A stretch of DNA of 49,078 nucleotides, taken from NCBI GenBank assembly GCA_030840675.1, contig JAVEEA010000025.1, positions 1 through 49,078 of the forward strand, given 5' to 3'. The position numbers and the translations under genes are program-made. Numbering within the stretch: the stretch's first letter is position 1; every line of letters begins with the position of its first letter. Source of the stretch: Pyrinomonadaceae bacterium (lineage in GTDB: Bacteria > Acidobacteriota > Blastocatellia > Pyrinomonadales > Pyrinomonadaceae). The notes below the pieces were generated by a model. It was not told the origin of the DNA and made no database searches. It was given only the letters and a program-made list of their open reading frames with translations. This document shows positions 40,911 through 49,078 of the stretch, piece by piece.

Positions 40911-41819
40911 ATGTGCAATTCTCACGCCTTTGAATTCCGCGAACTGCCTTGTGCGGTTTGTGGGAGTACTTCTCGAAAGGCTTTAGGTTGGCGAGGCGGC
41001 GAGGCTCACCATGACAGGCGTGGGGTGCGCGTGCAAATCGTAAGGTGTGAGAGCTGTAGCCACCTATATCCTCATCCGATGCCGTTTCCGCGCGCGAATC
41101 TTAGCAGCCTCTATACTGATCCTGAAGATTATTTCAGTGCGCATGATGTTGAGACGAAAAAAAGAAACGCCCGCGAAATGATGAGGACGCTTGAGAGTAA
41201 ACTCGGACGGCGCGGTTCGGTTCTTGACGTCGGGTGCGGCCGCGGTGAGCTGCTTTGGGCGGCGCGCGAGGCCGGCTGGGAGTTTGCAGGCGTGGATCCT
41301 TCGCCGGCATATCTTGAGTGGGGGCGCGTCCATCTGGGAATTGAAGCACAGTTGGGAACATTGGAAGAACTGAAGTTTGCTGACGAAGGTTTCGACGTAA
41401 TTCTGATGGAGGGATTAATCGAACATCTTTACGACCCCTACAGCGGCTTGCGCGAAGTTTGGCGCCTACTTAAGCCAGGTGGTATTTGTTATTTGGACGC
41501 GCCCAATGAAGATAGTCTCTATATGAAGATTGGTAATCTCTATATGCGGGCGCTGTCACGGGATTGGGTGGTGAATCTCGCGCCAACATTTCCTCCGTAC
41601 CACGTGCAAGGATTCAACCCCATATCTTTGCTACGGTTGGTCGAGAGGGTCGGTTTCAAAGTTGAGGAATTCAACATTTTCGGTACCGTCGTACCACTGA
41701 CAGGCAAGGCATCACTTCGTAAAAATATTGAGCATCAAGCTGCTCGACTAGTTAACTGGCTAGGCAATCGAATGGGCGCGGGCGTTTACACTGATGTCTG
41801 GCTGCGGAAGCCATACTGA
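40911..41819 (+). CDS. Class I SAM methyltransferase with N-terminal zinc-ribbon-like motif (302 aa)
   Basis: Two CxxC pairs (Cys14/Cys17 in CAVC and Cys46/Cys49 in CESC) suggest a zinc-binding N-terminus, as in many sugar C- or O-methyltransferases of glycan clusters. The SAM core follows: SVLDVGCGRGELLWAAREAG, FAGVDPSPAYLEWG, and FDVILMEGLIEHLYDPYSGL with LLKPGGICYLDAPNED. A GTG at 40908 precedes it, but the ATG at 40911 has GGAG 6 bases upstream. Its place between a glycosyltransferase and an acyltransferase gene suggests a sugar substrate. Confidence 0.85.
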   Translation: MCNSHAFEFRELPCAVCGSTSRKALGWRGGEAHHDRRGVRVQIVRCESCSHLYPHPMPFPRANLSSLYTDPEDYFSAHDVETKKRNAREMMRTLESKLGRRGSVLDVGCGRGELLWAAREAGWEFAGVDPSPAYLEWGRVHLGIEAQLGTLEELKFADEGFDVILMEGLIEHLYDPYSGLREVWRLLKPGGICYLDAPNEDSLYMKIGNLYMRALSRDWVVNLAPTFPPYHVQGFNPISLLRLVERVGFKVEEFNIFGTVVPLTGKASLRKNIEHQAARLVNWLGNRMGAGVYTDVWLRKPY

Positions 41820-41885
41820 TCAAGTTCGCGAAAAGTTCGCCAGCAGCTGCCGTGATCGGGGGCGGCGAGTAGTCGTTTACCAGGC

Positions 41886-42611
41886 ATGAAACGTTTAAGT
41901 AAATCCCGTTTTACCGTGCTGGCGCTGATCGCGTTGTTGCCGTCGTTCCTAAAGCGCAGTTGTTATCGCTGGTTCTTCGGCTACAAGATCGGAAAGCGGG
42001 TGCGGATTGGACTAAGCATTATCGATGCGCGCGAATGCACCCTCGCAGACGACGTCAGCATCGGCCATCTCAATTTGATTATTCGGGTACAGAAGCTCGC
42101 GATCGGCGACCACGTCAGAATTGGATTTTGCAATGTCATCAGAGGCGGCGACGAAGTAACGCTGGGCCGTTACTCCGAAATCATTCGCATGAATGAAATC
42201 AACTCGATTGCCGAACCGGAGGTAGTTAATCCGATTGACCCGCGCTTTCTCCTCGGTGAAGGCAGCATCATCACCACGGGACACAAGATCGACTTTACCG
42301 ATCGGGTGACGATCGGCCGGCGTTCGATCCTGGGTGGCCGTAATTCATCGCTCTGGACCCATAACCGACAGCGCACGCGGCCGATCGAGATTGGTTCGTT
42401 TGCTTACGTCGGTTCCGAGATTCGCGTCGCGCCTGGAGGGTCGCTGCCGTCGCGCTGTATAGTCGGAATTGGATCGGTCATTACCAGTGAATTGACGGCT
42501 GAAGGGTTCTTGATTGCAGGCGTGCCCGCGAAGCCGGTGAAGGAATTGACCGAAGACGATCAGTTTCTGATTGAACGAAAGACTCGCGTAGATTTGCCTG
42601 ATGACGTGTAG
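41886..42611 (+). CDS. Left-handed beta-helix acyltransferase (241 aa)
   Basis: Hexapeptide repeats typical of WbbJ/CapG-like O-acetyltransferases run through the protein: GKRVRIGLSI, LADDVSIGHL, AIGDHVRIGF, VTLGRYSEII, VTIGRRSILGG, and IGSFAYVGSEIRVAPG. The presumed catalytic histidine is in SLWTHNRQ. The N-terminal 30 residues are hydrophobic and basic, suggesting membrane association. It probably O-acetylates a sugar of the polymer. The ATG at 41886 is a clean start, and the gene is 66 bases after the methyltransferase. Confidence 0.83.
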   Translation: MKRLSKSRFTVLALIALLPSFLKRSCYRWFFGYKIGKRVRIGLSIIDARECTLADDVSIGHLNLIIRVQKLAIGDHVRIGFCNVIRGGDEVTLGRYSEIIRMNEINSIAEPEVVNPIDPRFLLGEGSIITTGHKIDFTDRVTIGRRSILGGRNSSLWTHNRQRTRPIEIGSFAYVGSEIRVAPGGSLPSRCIVGIGSVITSELTAEGFLIAGVPAKPVKELTEDDQFLIERKTRVDLPDDV

Positions 42612-42662
42612 CTAACCGTAGCCACGACGTCGCCGTCCGGTTTACGCAACCGCGATTGTTCC

Positions 42663-44084
42663 ATGAATGCTCTGCTGACATTGCTTTACCTGCTGCTGTG
42701 CGTCGGGATTGTCATCTTTGTCCCGCCGCTGGTGCTTCCGTTTGCGCACGACTACGGAACCTTTAGCAACGTCGATGCTGCCAAGGCGGTTCTGTTCTGC
42801 ACCGGGCTCGCCGCGCTCTTCGGAATTTACGCTTATCGTCGAGAAACTGACGGACCGTTGCTGTTGCGTTTGTTTGTGGCCGCGCTGTTGGCACGAATGA
42901 TTGTGGCAGTCGCGATCTTCGCTTTCCGAGGGCAGGACTTTTTTGGCGGCGACGCGATCACCTACGACTACTTCGGAAGCTTTCAGCTTCAGGGTTGGTT
43001 CGGCGATCGCTACGCCCAGTCAGTTGCCAACCAGTATGTTCACAGCGGCGAAGGTTCGGGTTGGGGCATGGTCTATCTGGTGGCCGCTGTCTACGGATTA
43101 GTGGGCCGGAACATGCTGGCCGTCCAACTCATGAATGCTGTGTTCGGCGCGGCGACGGCAGTCATCATTTATTTGTGCTCGCAACAGGTGTTTCGTAATT
43201 TGCGGGTGGCGCGTATTGCCGGAATTGCAGTGGCGTTTTATCCCTCGCTGGTGCTCTGGTCAGCGCAGGGACTCAAGGATGGCCCGATCGTCTTGTTGCT
43301 GGCGGTGGCCATTCTGTGCACCTTGAAACTCGGTGAAAAACTCGCGGCAAAATACATCGTGGTTTTGGTGTTCGCGTTGCTCGGACTAGTGGCGCTCAGG
43401 TTCTATGTCTTCTACATGATCTGTGTCGCGATCGCCGGGGCCTTCGTGATCGGCATGCAGCGAGTGACGGCCACGAGTTTTGCGCGACAGTTTGCAGCCG
43501 TCATTTTGTTGGGACTGGGTTTGACCTACGTCGGCGTTACGCGTTCCGCCTCGGTGCAGTTTGAACGTTATGGCAACATGCAGCAGCTGCAGACCAGCCG
43601 CAAGGATTTAGCGCGATCGGAGTCGGGTTTTGGGCGGGACGTCGACGTTTCCAGCACGTCGGGCGCGCTTTCGACAATTCCGATAGGAATGCTTTATTTG
43701 CTGTTTGCCCCGTTCCCCTGGCAGATCACTTCGTTGCGCCAAAGCATCACGCTGCCGGAGATGATCATCTGGTGGGCTTCATTTCCCTTGCTGGTTTTAG
43801 GTCTCTGGTTCGCCATCAAATATCGCTTGCGAATGATCTCGCCGATCCTGATTTTCACTGTCATGCTCACCCTGGCTTACTCCGTGTTTCAAGGCAACGT
43901 CGGCACCGCCTATCGCCAGCGCGCTCAACTGCTGGTGTTTTATTTTATCTTCGTTGCGGTCGGCTGGGTGATCATGAAGGAAAAGCGCGAAGAGAAGAAG
44001 CGGGAGGAACTGGCCATGCGGCAGGAGTTGGCGTTACAACAAGCGGCGACTTACAAAGCGCGTCCAGGCGGAACTTCCGTCTAG
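42663..44084 (+). CDS. Polytopic membrane protein, GT-C or polymerase-like (473 aa)
   Basis: Ten or more hydrophobic helices are visible, from LLTLLYLLLCVGIVIFVPP at the N-terminus to LLVFYFIFVAVGWVIM near residue 440, followed by a charged tail (KEKREEKKREE). A large loop after helix three reads GGDAITYDYFG and is followed by VANQYVHSGEG. This looks like a GT-C (dolichyl- or undecaprenyl-phosphate sugar-dependent) glycosyltransferase, though a Wzy-type polymerase cannot be excluded. In either case it would act on the periplasmic side. No other polymerase or flippase is in the window. Confidence 0.68.
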   Translation: MNALLTLLYLLLCVGIVIFVPPLVLPFAHDYGTFSNVDAAKAVLFCTGLAALFGIYAYRRETDGPLLLRLFVAALLARMIVAVAIFAFRGQDFFGGDAITYDYFGSFQLQGWFGDRYAQSVANQYVHSGEGSGWGMVYLVAAVYGLVGRNMLAVQLMNAVFGAATAVIIYLCSQQVFRNLRVARIAGIAVAFYPSLVLWSAQGLKDGPIVLLLAVAILCTLKLGEKLAAKYIVVLVFALLGLVALRFYVFYMICVAIAGAFVIGMQRVTATSFARQFAAVILLGLGLTYVGVTRSASVQFERYGNMQQLQTSRKDLARSESGFGRDVDVSSTSGALSTIPIGMLYLLFAPFPWQITSLRQSITLPEMIIWWASFPLLVLGLWFAIKYRLRMISPILIFTVMLTLAYSVFQGNVGTAYRQRAQLLVFYFIFVAVGWVIMKEKREEKKREELAMRQELALQQAATYKARPGGTSV

Positions 44085-44134
44085 TCGGATCGCGACGGTA
44101 CCAGGCTCACCGCAACGCTAGAATAATTTCTCAA

Positions 44135-45067
44135 GTGGATATTCGACTCACTTCTCAAGCGCGCGCTGCGCTGGTGGTGGCTCATCCCGGCCACGAACTG
44201 CGCGTTCATGGCTGGCTGCAAGCCAGCCGTCCCGCTGTGTTTGTCTTAACCGATGGTTCGGGGCGCTCGTCCACGTCGCGCTTGCAGGCCTCGACGCAAG
44301 TGCTCGCGGATCTCGGGTTGCGACCCGGCTCGCTCTTCGGGGCCCGGCGAGATCTTGAGTTTTACGACGCGTTCCTCAAGCGCGATTTTCCTTTCTTCAG
44401 CGATCTTGCCGAACAACTGGCAGTTGAATTCGGAGAACAGGAATTTCAATGTGTGGTTGGTGATGCCGCTGAGGGCTACAGTCCGACGCACGATGTTTGC
44501 CGTTTGCTGATTGATGCGGCAGTGGAAATTCATCGGCGACGAACCGGAAACCAACTCGCCAATTTTGAATTTGCGGTGGTTGGACCGCCGGACGAATGCC
44601 CGCCCGAGTTGGCAGTGGACGCGGCTTGGTATCACCTGGACGATGAAACCTTCGACCGGAAAATTGCGGCGGTGCGAGGTTACAATGCCGAACTCGCAGG
44701 CGAAATTGAAGCGGCGCTTCGGGGAGCGTCGTTTCAGGGCGTGAGCCGGCTCTCCGGGCCGCGTTTAGCCGAAGCGACCGATACTGAATTGGGCCGGCAA
44801 GTCGCGGCAGTGCTCCATACGTTTCCCGCGATCGAAGAGATCGTCAAAGGTACTTTTGAAGGAATCGAATTGAATCGCTTTCGCACCGAGTGTCTGCGAC
44901 CGGTCACCCCTCACGCTGCCCGCTCGGCACGCAGAGCTACCATTCCATTCTACGAACTCTATGGCGAACAGATGGTCGCCGCGGGACATTACCGCGATAC
45001 CATCCGTTATGCCGAACACTTCCAACCGCTGGTCGCAGCCGTTTGGCAGCGGGTCGCAGCCTGTTAG
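44135..45067 (+). CDS. Divergent LmbE/PIG-L-like protein of unknown function (310 aa)
   Basis: The N-terminus AALVVAHPGHELRVHGWL resembles the LmbE/PIG-L N-deacetylase opening (AHPDDE), but the two metal-binding Asp residues are replaced, leaving His17-Pro18-Gly19-His20-Glu21. A second block, GDAAEGYSPTHDVCRLLIDA, resembles the downstream HPDH region. VFVLTDGSG and the C-terminal IPFYELYGEQMVAAGHY are also distinctive. The frame opens at 43772 inside the previous gene. The GTG at 44135 is the probable start because homology-like sequence begins there. Genes of this sort are seen near glycosyltransferases, and the function is not known. Confidence 0.65.
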   Translation: MDIRLTSQARAALVVAHPGHELRVHGWLQASRPAVFVLTDGSGRSSTSRLQASTQVLADLGLRPGSLFGARRDLEFYDAFLKRDFPFFSDLAEQLAVEFGEQEFQCVVGDAAEGYSPTHDVCRLLIDAAVEIHRRRTGNQLANFEFAVVGPPDECPPELAVDAAWYHLDDETFDRKIAAVRGYNAELAGEIEAALRGASFQGVSRLSGPRLAEATDTELGRQVAAVLHTFPAIEEIVKGTFEGIELNRFRTECLRPVTPHAARSARRATIPFYELYGEQMVAAGHYRDTIRYAEHFQPLVAAVWQRVAAC

Positions 45068-45107
45068 GAAATTGACCGAGAGCCCAGCGGCCGCGAATTA
45101 GAACTTC

Positions 45108-46229
45108 ATGAGCGCACTAAGAGTTCTAATAACTAACAACACACTCGCGCAGCGAGCCGGTTCAGAACTGTACGTGCGCGACCTCGCCAACGCGCTCCGG
45201 AAGCGCGGGCACACGCCAGTTGCTTACAGTACGGCGCTGGGCGAAGTGGCCGCTGAACTCACAGCGAGCGGCGTTTGTGTAGTTGACGACTTGAATCAGC
45301 TGCGGTCCGTGCCCGATCTGATCCACGGTCAGCAACCGTTGGAGTTGCTGACGGCGCTGCTGCATTTTCCGGGCGTGCCGGCAATCCAATTCATTCATAA
45401 CTCGAGCGGTTGGCAGGAAAGGCCGGCCCCGTTTCCGCGCATCCTGAGGTATGTCGCAGTCGACTACGCTTGCCGCGATCTGTTACGCGAATATGACATT
45501 CCCGCGGATCGCATTCGCGTCTTGCTGAATTTCGTCGACCTTGCGCGGTTTAGACCACGCCGGTCGCCCTTGCCGCCCGTTCCGCAACGAGCGTTGCTGC
45601 TCAGCAACTACGCGAGTGAAGATACGCACCTGCCCGCCGTTCGTGAGGCTTGTGCGCGCGCTGGCATTCCGCTCGACGTGGTTGGCGCGCGGACAAATAC
45701 GGCGGCCAGTGAACCGGAAAAAATTCTAGCTGATTACGACCTTGTGTTTGCCAAGGCCAGGTGTGCCCTGGAAGCGATGGCGGTGGGCACGGCAGTGTTG
45801 CTTTGCGACTTTGAAGGGAGCGGACCGTTGGTTACCAGCGAAAATTTCGCGTTCCTCAGGCCGTTAAATTTCGGCCGCCGTACGCTTCTCCGCCCTTTGC
45901 AGGCCACGGCGTTGTTAGCGGAAATGAAACGTTACGATCCCGCGGACGCTTTGCGCGTTTCCCAAAGAGTGAGAGCGAGTGCGGGACATGAAGCGGTGAT
46001 GGACGACCTCGTCAGTCTTTATGAGGAGGTGGTGCGAGAGTTTGCCGAATCCGATCCGCTGGACAAGCTCGCGGAAGATCGCGCGGCCGCGGCTTACCTG
46101 CGGCAATTCAAACGTGACTTCGACGCCAACACGAACGCGGTTTTGCGTCTGCGACAGCGACTCGAGCAATTGCCTTTAGTGGGCCGGACCAGCATCAAAC
46201 TCGCGCGCGCGTTGCTGCGTCGCAAATGA
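45108..46229 (+). CDS. Glycosyltransferase family 4 (373 aa)
   Basis: The protein begins LRVLITNNTLAQRAGSELYV, with the Gly-Ser-Glu loop of GT-B enzymes. It continues with FIHNSSGWQERPAPFPRI, YVAVDYACRDLL, and the donor domain ADYDLVFAKARCALEAMAVG followed by AVLLCDFEGSGPLVT. It ends in a charged helix. The start ATG is at 45108. Position between the LmbE-like and asnB genes places it in the same polysaccharide block. Specificity cannot be read. Confidence 0.83.
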   Translation: MSALRVLITNNTLAQRAGSELYVRDLANALRKRGHTPVAYSTALGEVAAELTASGVCVVDDLNQLRSVPDLIHGQQPLELLTALLHFPGVPAIQFIHNSSGWQERPAPFPRILRYVAVDYACRDLLREYDIPADRIRVLLNFVDLARFRPRRSPLPPVPQRALLLSNYASEDTHLPAVREACARAGIPLDVVGARTNTAASEPEKILADYDLVFAKARCALEAMAVGTAVLLCDFEGSGPLVTSENFAFLRPLNFGRRTLLRPLQATALLAEMKRYDPADALRVSQRVRASAGHEAVMDDLVSLYEEVVREFAESDPLDKLAEDRAAAAYLRQFKRDFDANTNAVLRLRQRLEQLPLVGRTSIKLARALLRRK

Positions 46230-46353
46230 TTTGTCCTGATCCAATCGCAAGCTCGATTGGCCAGCCTGTGGCCGGTTGGTTACTATACGTCCTGCTGCAA
46301 ATCAAACGAATTGAGATTACCTGGGCCAGTGGCACGAAGCCGGGCATTAAAGT

Positions 46354-48234
46354 ATGTGTGGAATTGTCGGGATAGTTCGAAGCGATAAGGCGGATGTAAA
46401 TGAGGCCCTGCTGGGCCGCATGTGTGCCGCCATCCGGCATCGTGGTCCGGACGAAGACGGGTTTTACTTGAACGGTTCCGTGGGCTTGGGCATGCGGCGC
46501 CTGGCGATCATCGACCTCAAGAGCGGCCAGCAGCCAATCCACAATCAGGACCGCACCGCCTGGATCGTTTTCAACGGCGAAATCTACAACTACCGCGAGC
46601 TTCGCGACAAGCTCGAGCAACTCGGCCACACCTTCTATACCAACAGCGACACGGAAGCGATCGTACACGCTTATGATCAGTACGGCGCAGATTGTCCTAA
46701 TCATTTGCGCGGCATGTTCGCGTTCGCGATTTGGGACGAACGTACGCAGGAGCTTTTCCTCGCGCGCGACCGCGTCGGCAAGAAACCAATCCTGTACGCG
46801 CATGTGAATGGCCAGTTTATTTTTGGTTCAGAGTTTAGCGCGCTTTTGTTACACCCGGACGTCAGTCGCGACGTCGATCCGGAAGCGCTCAACCAATACC
46901 TCTCATTCATGTGCGTGCCCGCGCCGTTGACCGCTTATCGCGCGATCAGAAAGTTGGAACCGGGACACCACCTGCGTTACCGCAAGGGCGAGATCCGGAT
47001 CGAACGTTACTGGCAACCAGACTTCTCGAAAAAGTTGGATATCAGCGAAGCGGAGGCGGGTGAACGCGCCAGCGCGATTTTGCGCGATGCCGTCAAGGTG
47101 CGTTTGATGTCTGAGGTGCCACTTGGGGCTTTCCTTTCCGGCGGCATCGACTCGAGCGCCGTGGTCGCGTTGATGAGTGAAGAATCGAGCGCGCCGGTGA
47201 AAACTTTTTCGATCGGATTCGAGGAACAGGACTTCAGCGAGTTGCATCATGCGCGACGAGTGGCGGAACACGTGGGTGCCGATCATCACGAGTTCATCGT
47301 TCGCCCCGATGCTTTGGAAGTTTTACCGATCCTGGTGGAACATTACGGCGAACCCTACGCCGACTCCTCAGCCATTCCGACTTATTACGTCGCCCGCGAA
47401 ACGCGCAAGCATGTCACTGTCGCTTTAAACGGTGACGGCGGCGACGAGTCGTTTGCCGGTTACGAGCGCTACGCCGCAATGCGTTTGGCGGAAACCTACC
47501 GTCGCTTGCCGTCGCTTTTGCGCGAGAGTTTTGTCCGCCAGGCGGTTGAGTTGATCCCTTCGTCCGAAACGCGGCGCGGTCGCGTGCGAGACGTGAAGCG
47601 TTTTCTGCAAGCGGCTTCGCTCGGAAAAGTCGAACGTTATGTGCGTTGGGTAAGTGTGTTTGATGAGGGCGTTAAGCAGGATTTGTTTACGGACGATTTC
47701 CGACGACAGACTCAGCCGGCTGCCGCCGCGAACCTGCTCGAGCCGTGGTTTGCGCGGGCGAATGGTTCTGGAATTGTGGATGCCGCGTTGTTGACGGACA
47801 TGATGACTTACCTGCCCAACGATTTGCTGGTGAAGGTGGACATCGCGACAATGGCCGTATCGCTCGAGGCGCGTTCGCCGTTTTTGGACCATCACGTGAT
47901 CGAGTTTGCCGCGAGCTTGCCGGAAAAGTTTAAGTTGCGCGGCCTGACTACCAAGTATCTGTTGAAGCGCATGTTGAAGCAGTTGTTGCCGGCGGAGAAT
48001 CTGGACCGTCGCAAGATGGGGTTCGGCGTGCCGCTGGGCCACTGGTTCCGCGGAAAGCTGCAACCCTTTCTGCGCGACACGCTGCTGGCGGAAGCGTCGC
48101 TCAAGCGGGGACTGTTCAAGCCGGAAGCAGTCAAACAATTAGTTGAGCTGCACACGCGCGGCGAACGTGACTATTCGCATCAGCTCTGGACGTTGCTGAT
48201 GCTGGAGCTTTGGTTTCAAAGATTTATCGATTAG
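46354..48234 (+). CDS. asnB: Glutamine-hydrolysing asparagine synthase family protein (626 aa)
   Basis: The N-terminal glutaminase starts MCGIVGIVRS, with Cys2 as nucleophile, and has RHRGPDEDG and FNGEIYNYRELR. The synthetase domain has the pyrophosphate loop FLSGGIDSSAVVALMS, FSIGFEEQDFSE, NGDGGDESFAGYERY and LDRRKMGFGVPLGHWF. All catalytic residues are present at normal length. AsnB paralogs inside polysaccharide clusters often amidate uronic acids or other acceptors and do not necessarily make asparagine, so the native acceptor here is open. Start ATG at 46354. Confidence 0.9.
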   Translation: MCGIVGIVRSDKADVNEALLGRMCAAIRHRGPDEDGFYLNGSVGLGMRRLAIIDLKSGQQPIHNQDRTAWIVFNGEIYNYRELRDKLEQLGHTFYTNSDTEAIVHAYDQYGADCPNHLRGMFAFAIWDERTQELFLARDRVGKKPILYAHVNGQFIFGSEFSALLLHPDVSRDVDPEALNQYLSFMCVPAPLTAYRAIRKLEPGHHLRYRKGEIRIERYWQPDFSKKLDISEAEAGERASAILRDAVKVRLMSEVPLGAFLSGGIDSSAVVALMSEESSAPVKTFSIGFEEQDFSELHHARRVAEHVGADHHEFIVRPDALEVLPILVEHYGEPYADSSAIPTYYVARETRKHVTVALNGDGGDESFAGYERYAAMRLAETYRRLPSLLRESFVRQAVELIPSSETRRGRVRDVKRFLQAASLGKVERYVRWVSVFDEGVKQDLFTDDFRRQTQPAAAANLLEPWFARANGSGIVDAALLTDMMTYLPNDLLVKVDIATMAVSLEARSPFLDHHVIEFAASLPEKFKLRGLTTKYLLKRMLKQLLPAENLDRRKMGFGVPLGHWFRGKLQPFLRDTLLAEASLKRGLFKPEAVKQLVELHTRGERDYSHQLWTLLMLELWFQRFID

Positions 48235-48274
48235 TCCTTCGGACCCTGGGCCTTAGGACCAAAGACTAAAGACC
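48233..48274. repeat. Degenerate heptanucleotide repeat (six units)
   Basis: Six consecutive 7-mers (AGTCCTT, CGGACCC, TGGGCCT, TAGGACC, AAAGACT, AAAGACC) share a RGRCY-like pattern and begin within the asnB stop codon. It resembles the short tandem heptad repeats seen in other bacterial genomes. It fills the spacer before the rmlA-like gene. Confidence 0.5.
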
Positions 48275-48314
48275 CCGAAGTGACTTCATCCTAAAACAGC
48301 GCGGAGGTATGAGA

Positions 48315-49076
48315 GTGAAAGGCATAGTCTTGGCAGGTGGATTGGGGACGCGTTTGCGACCGTTGACCTCGGTGACTAACAAGCACCTGCTGCCCGTTTA
48401 CGATCGGCCAATGATCTACTATCCGATTCAAACGCTGGTTAACGCCGGCATCACCGACATCATGATTGTGACCGGCGGTAATTCCGCCGGCGACTTTTTG
48501 AAACTGTTGGGAAACGGCAAGGCCTTCGGCCTCAAGCATCTCAATTACACTTACCAGGAAGGCGAAGGCGGCATCGCGGAAGCGCTCTCCCTCGTGGAAC
48601 ACTTCGCTGCCAAAGATTCAGTGTGCGTCGTGCTGGGTGACAACATCATCGAGGGCAACATCGCCGCCGCGGTTGAGTCGTATCGGGCCCAGGGCAAAGG
48701 CGCCAAGATTATTCTTAAGCAGGTGCCTGACCCGGAGCGGTTTGGCGTACCCGAACTGCGGGGAGCGAGCGTCCTGCGCATTGAAGAGAAACCCGCCGAA
48801 CCCAAATCCGAATATGCGGTGATTGGAATCTACATGTACGACGGCGAAGTGTTTGACATCATTCGCACGTTGAAGCCCTCGGGCCGTGGTGAGTTGGAGA
48901 TCACTGACGTTAACAACGCCTACATCACGCGCGCTGAAATGACCTGGGAGGAACTCACCGGCTGGTGGACCGACGCGGGTACTTTTGAAAGTTTGCTGCA
49001 CGCGTCGAACCTGGTGGCCCAAACCGGCGCCAACAAAATGGACCTGCCACAGTCCGCCGAAGCCAGCGCCGTTTGA
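48315..49076 (+). CDS. rmlA: Glucose-1-phosphate thymidylyltransferase-like sugar nucleotidyltransferase (253 aa)
   Basis: The enzyme should couple dTTP and glucose-1-phosphate to dTDP-glucose. The nucleotide loop GIVLAGGLGTRLRPLTSVTN leads to KHLLPVYDRPMIYYPIQTLV, and further blocks are CVVLGDNIIEG, PERFGVPEL, IEEKPAEPKS and GELEITDVNN followed by WTDAGTFESLL. It is shorter than the E. coli RmlA (about 290 aa) and belongs to the compact RmlA-like group, so another nucleotide or sugar-1-phosphate is possible. An ATG at 48309 precedes it by two codons, but only the GTG at 48315 has correct spacing (7 bases) from GGAGG. It ends two bases before the window edge. Confidence 0.84.
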   Translation: MKGIVLAGGLGTRLRPLTSVTNKHLLPVYDRPMIYYPIQTLVNAGITDIMIVTGGNSAGDFLKLLGNGKAFGLKHLNYTYQEGEGGIAEALSLVEHFAAKDSVCVVLGDNIIEGNIAAAVESYRAQGKGAKIILKQVPDPERFGVPELRGASVLRIEEKPAEPKSEYAVIGIYMYDGEVFDIIRTLKPSGRGELEITDVNNAYITRAEMTWEELTGWWTDAGTFESLLHASNLVAQTGANKMDLPQSAEASAV

Positions 49077-49078
49077 CC

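Noticed and set aside
43772..44134. 121-codon upstream extension of the LmbE-like gene
   Set aside because: It overlaps the membrane protein gene in another frame, contains no hydrophobic or conserved features, and homology-like sequence starts at 44135.

Overview
The window is about 49 kb of moderately GC-rich bacterial chromosome. It most likely comes from an Acidobacteriota member, probably Blastocatellia or Pyrinomonadaceae-like. The main pointer is the truncated secreted VWA protein at the left edge, which resembles the VWFA-related family expanded in Acidobacteria. The two secreted beta-helix paralogs, the HYR/PxKF protein and the style of the intergenic repeats are compatible with this. 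No rRNA, tRNA, CRISPR array, transposase or phage gene was seen, so the taxonomic call is an inference.

Layout. (1) 1-4528 holds housekeeping and miscellaneous genes: the VWA protein, phosphate acetyltransferase, a DUF1232 membrane protein and the murein-recycling ligase Mpl. (2) 4938-6844 holds an FkbM methyltransferase and a GT61 glycosyltransferase on the plus strand. They end at a 99-bp tandem repeat that separates them from a convergent block. (3) 7130-22925 is a 16-gene minus-strand block for a polysaccharide exported by an ABC transporter. In transcription order it encodes Wzm, Wzt with a C-terminal glycan-binding domain, a methyltransferase, a NeuD/PglD-like acyltransferase, a putative sugar O-methyltransferase, a GH43-like propeller protein, a PhyH-type oxygenase, an FkbM methyltransferase, a GNAT/FemAB-like acyltransferase, an FdtA-type ketoisomerase, an FdtB-type aminotransferase, a GT2, RmlC, Gmd and two more GT2 enzymes. 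(4) 23300-29788 is an island of secreted proteins: two paralogous right-handed beta-helix proteins, a small exported protein and a 1064-residue HYR/PxKF surface protein. It is punctuated by clear intrinsic terminators. (5) 30207-49076 is a plus-strand exopolysaccharide block: rmlB, rmlD, a Wzz/BY-kinase fusion, an SxtJ-SxtK(DUF5989)-SxtI carbamoyltransferase trio, four glycosyltransferases, a zinc-ribbon methyltransferase, a left-handed beta-helix acyltransferase, a polytopic GT-C/polymerase-like protein, a divergent LmbE-like protein, AsnB and an RmlA-like nucleotidyltransferase.

How the genes fit together. The four dTDP-L-rhamnose steps (rmlA, rmlB, rmlC, rmlD) are all present but split between the two polysaccharide blocks. 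RmlB would also supply dTDP-4-keto-6-deoxyglucose to the FdtA/FdtB branch in the minus-strand block, which should yield a dTDP-3-amino-3,6-dideoxyhexose that is then acylated. Gmd supplies GDP-4-keto-6-deoxymannose, but no GDP-sugar reductase lies in the window. The Wzt glycan-binding domain together with several methyltransferases suggests that chains are capped by methylation and recognised at the cap before export. The plus-strand block looks like a Wzz/tyrosine-kinase-controlled polymer with carbamoyl, methyl, acyl and possibly amide decorations. No initiating phosphoglycosyltransferase, Wzx or Wza was seen, so both systems must rely on genes outside the window.

The least characterised parts are the SxtJ/SxtK/SxtI trio, the LmbE-like protein with its usual metal aspartates replaced, and the signal-less GH43-like propeller paired with a PhyH oxygenase.
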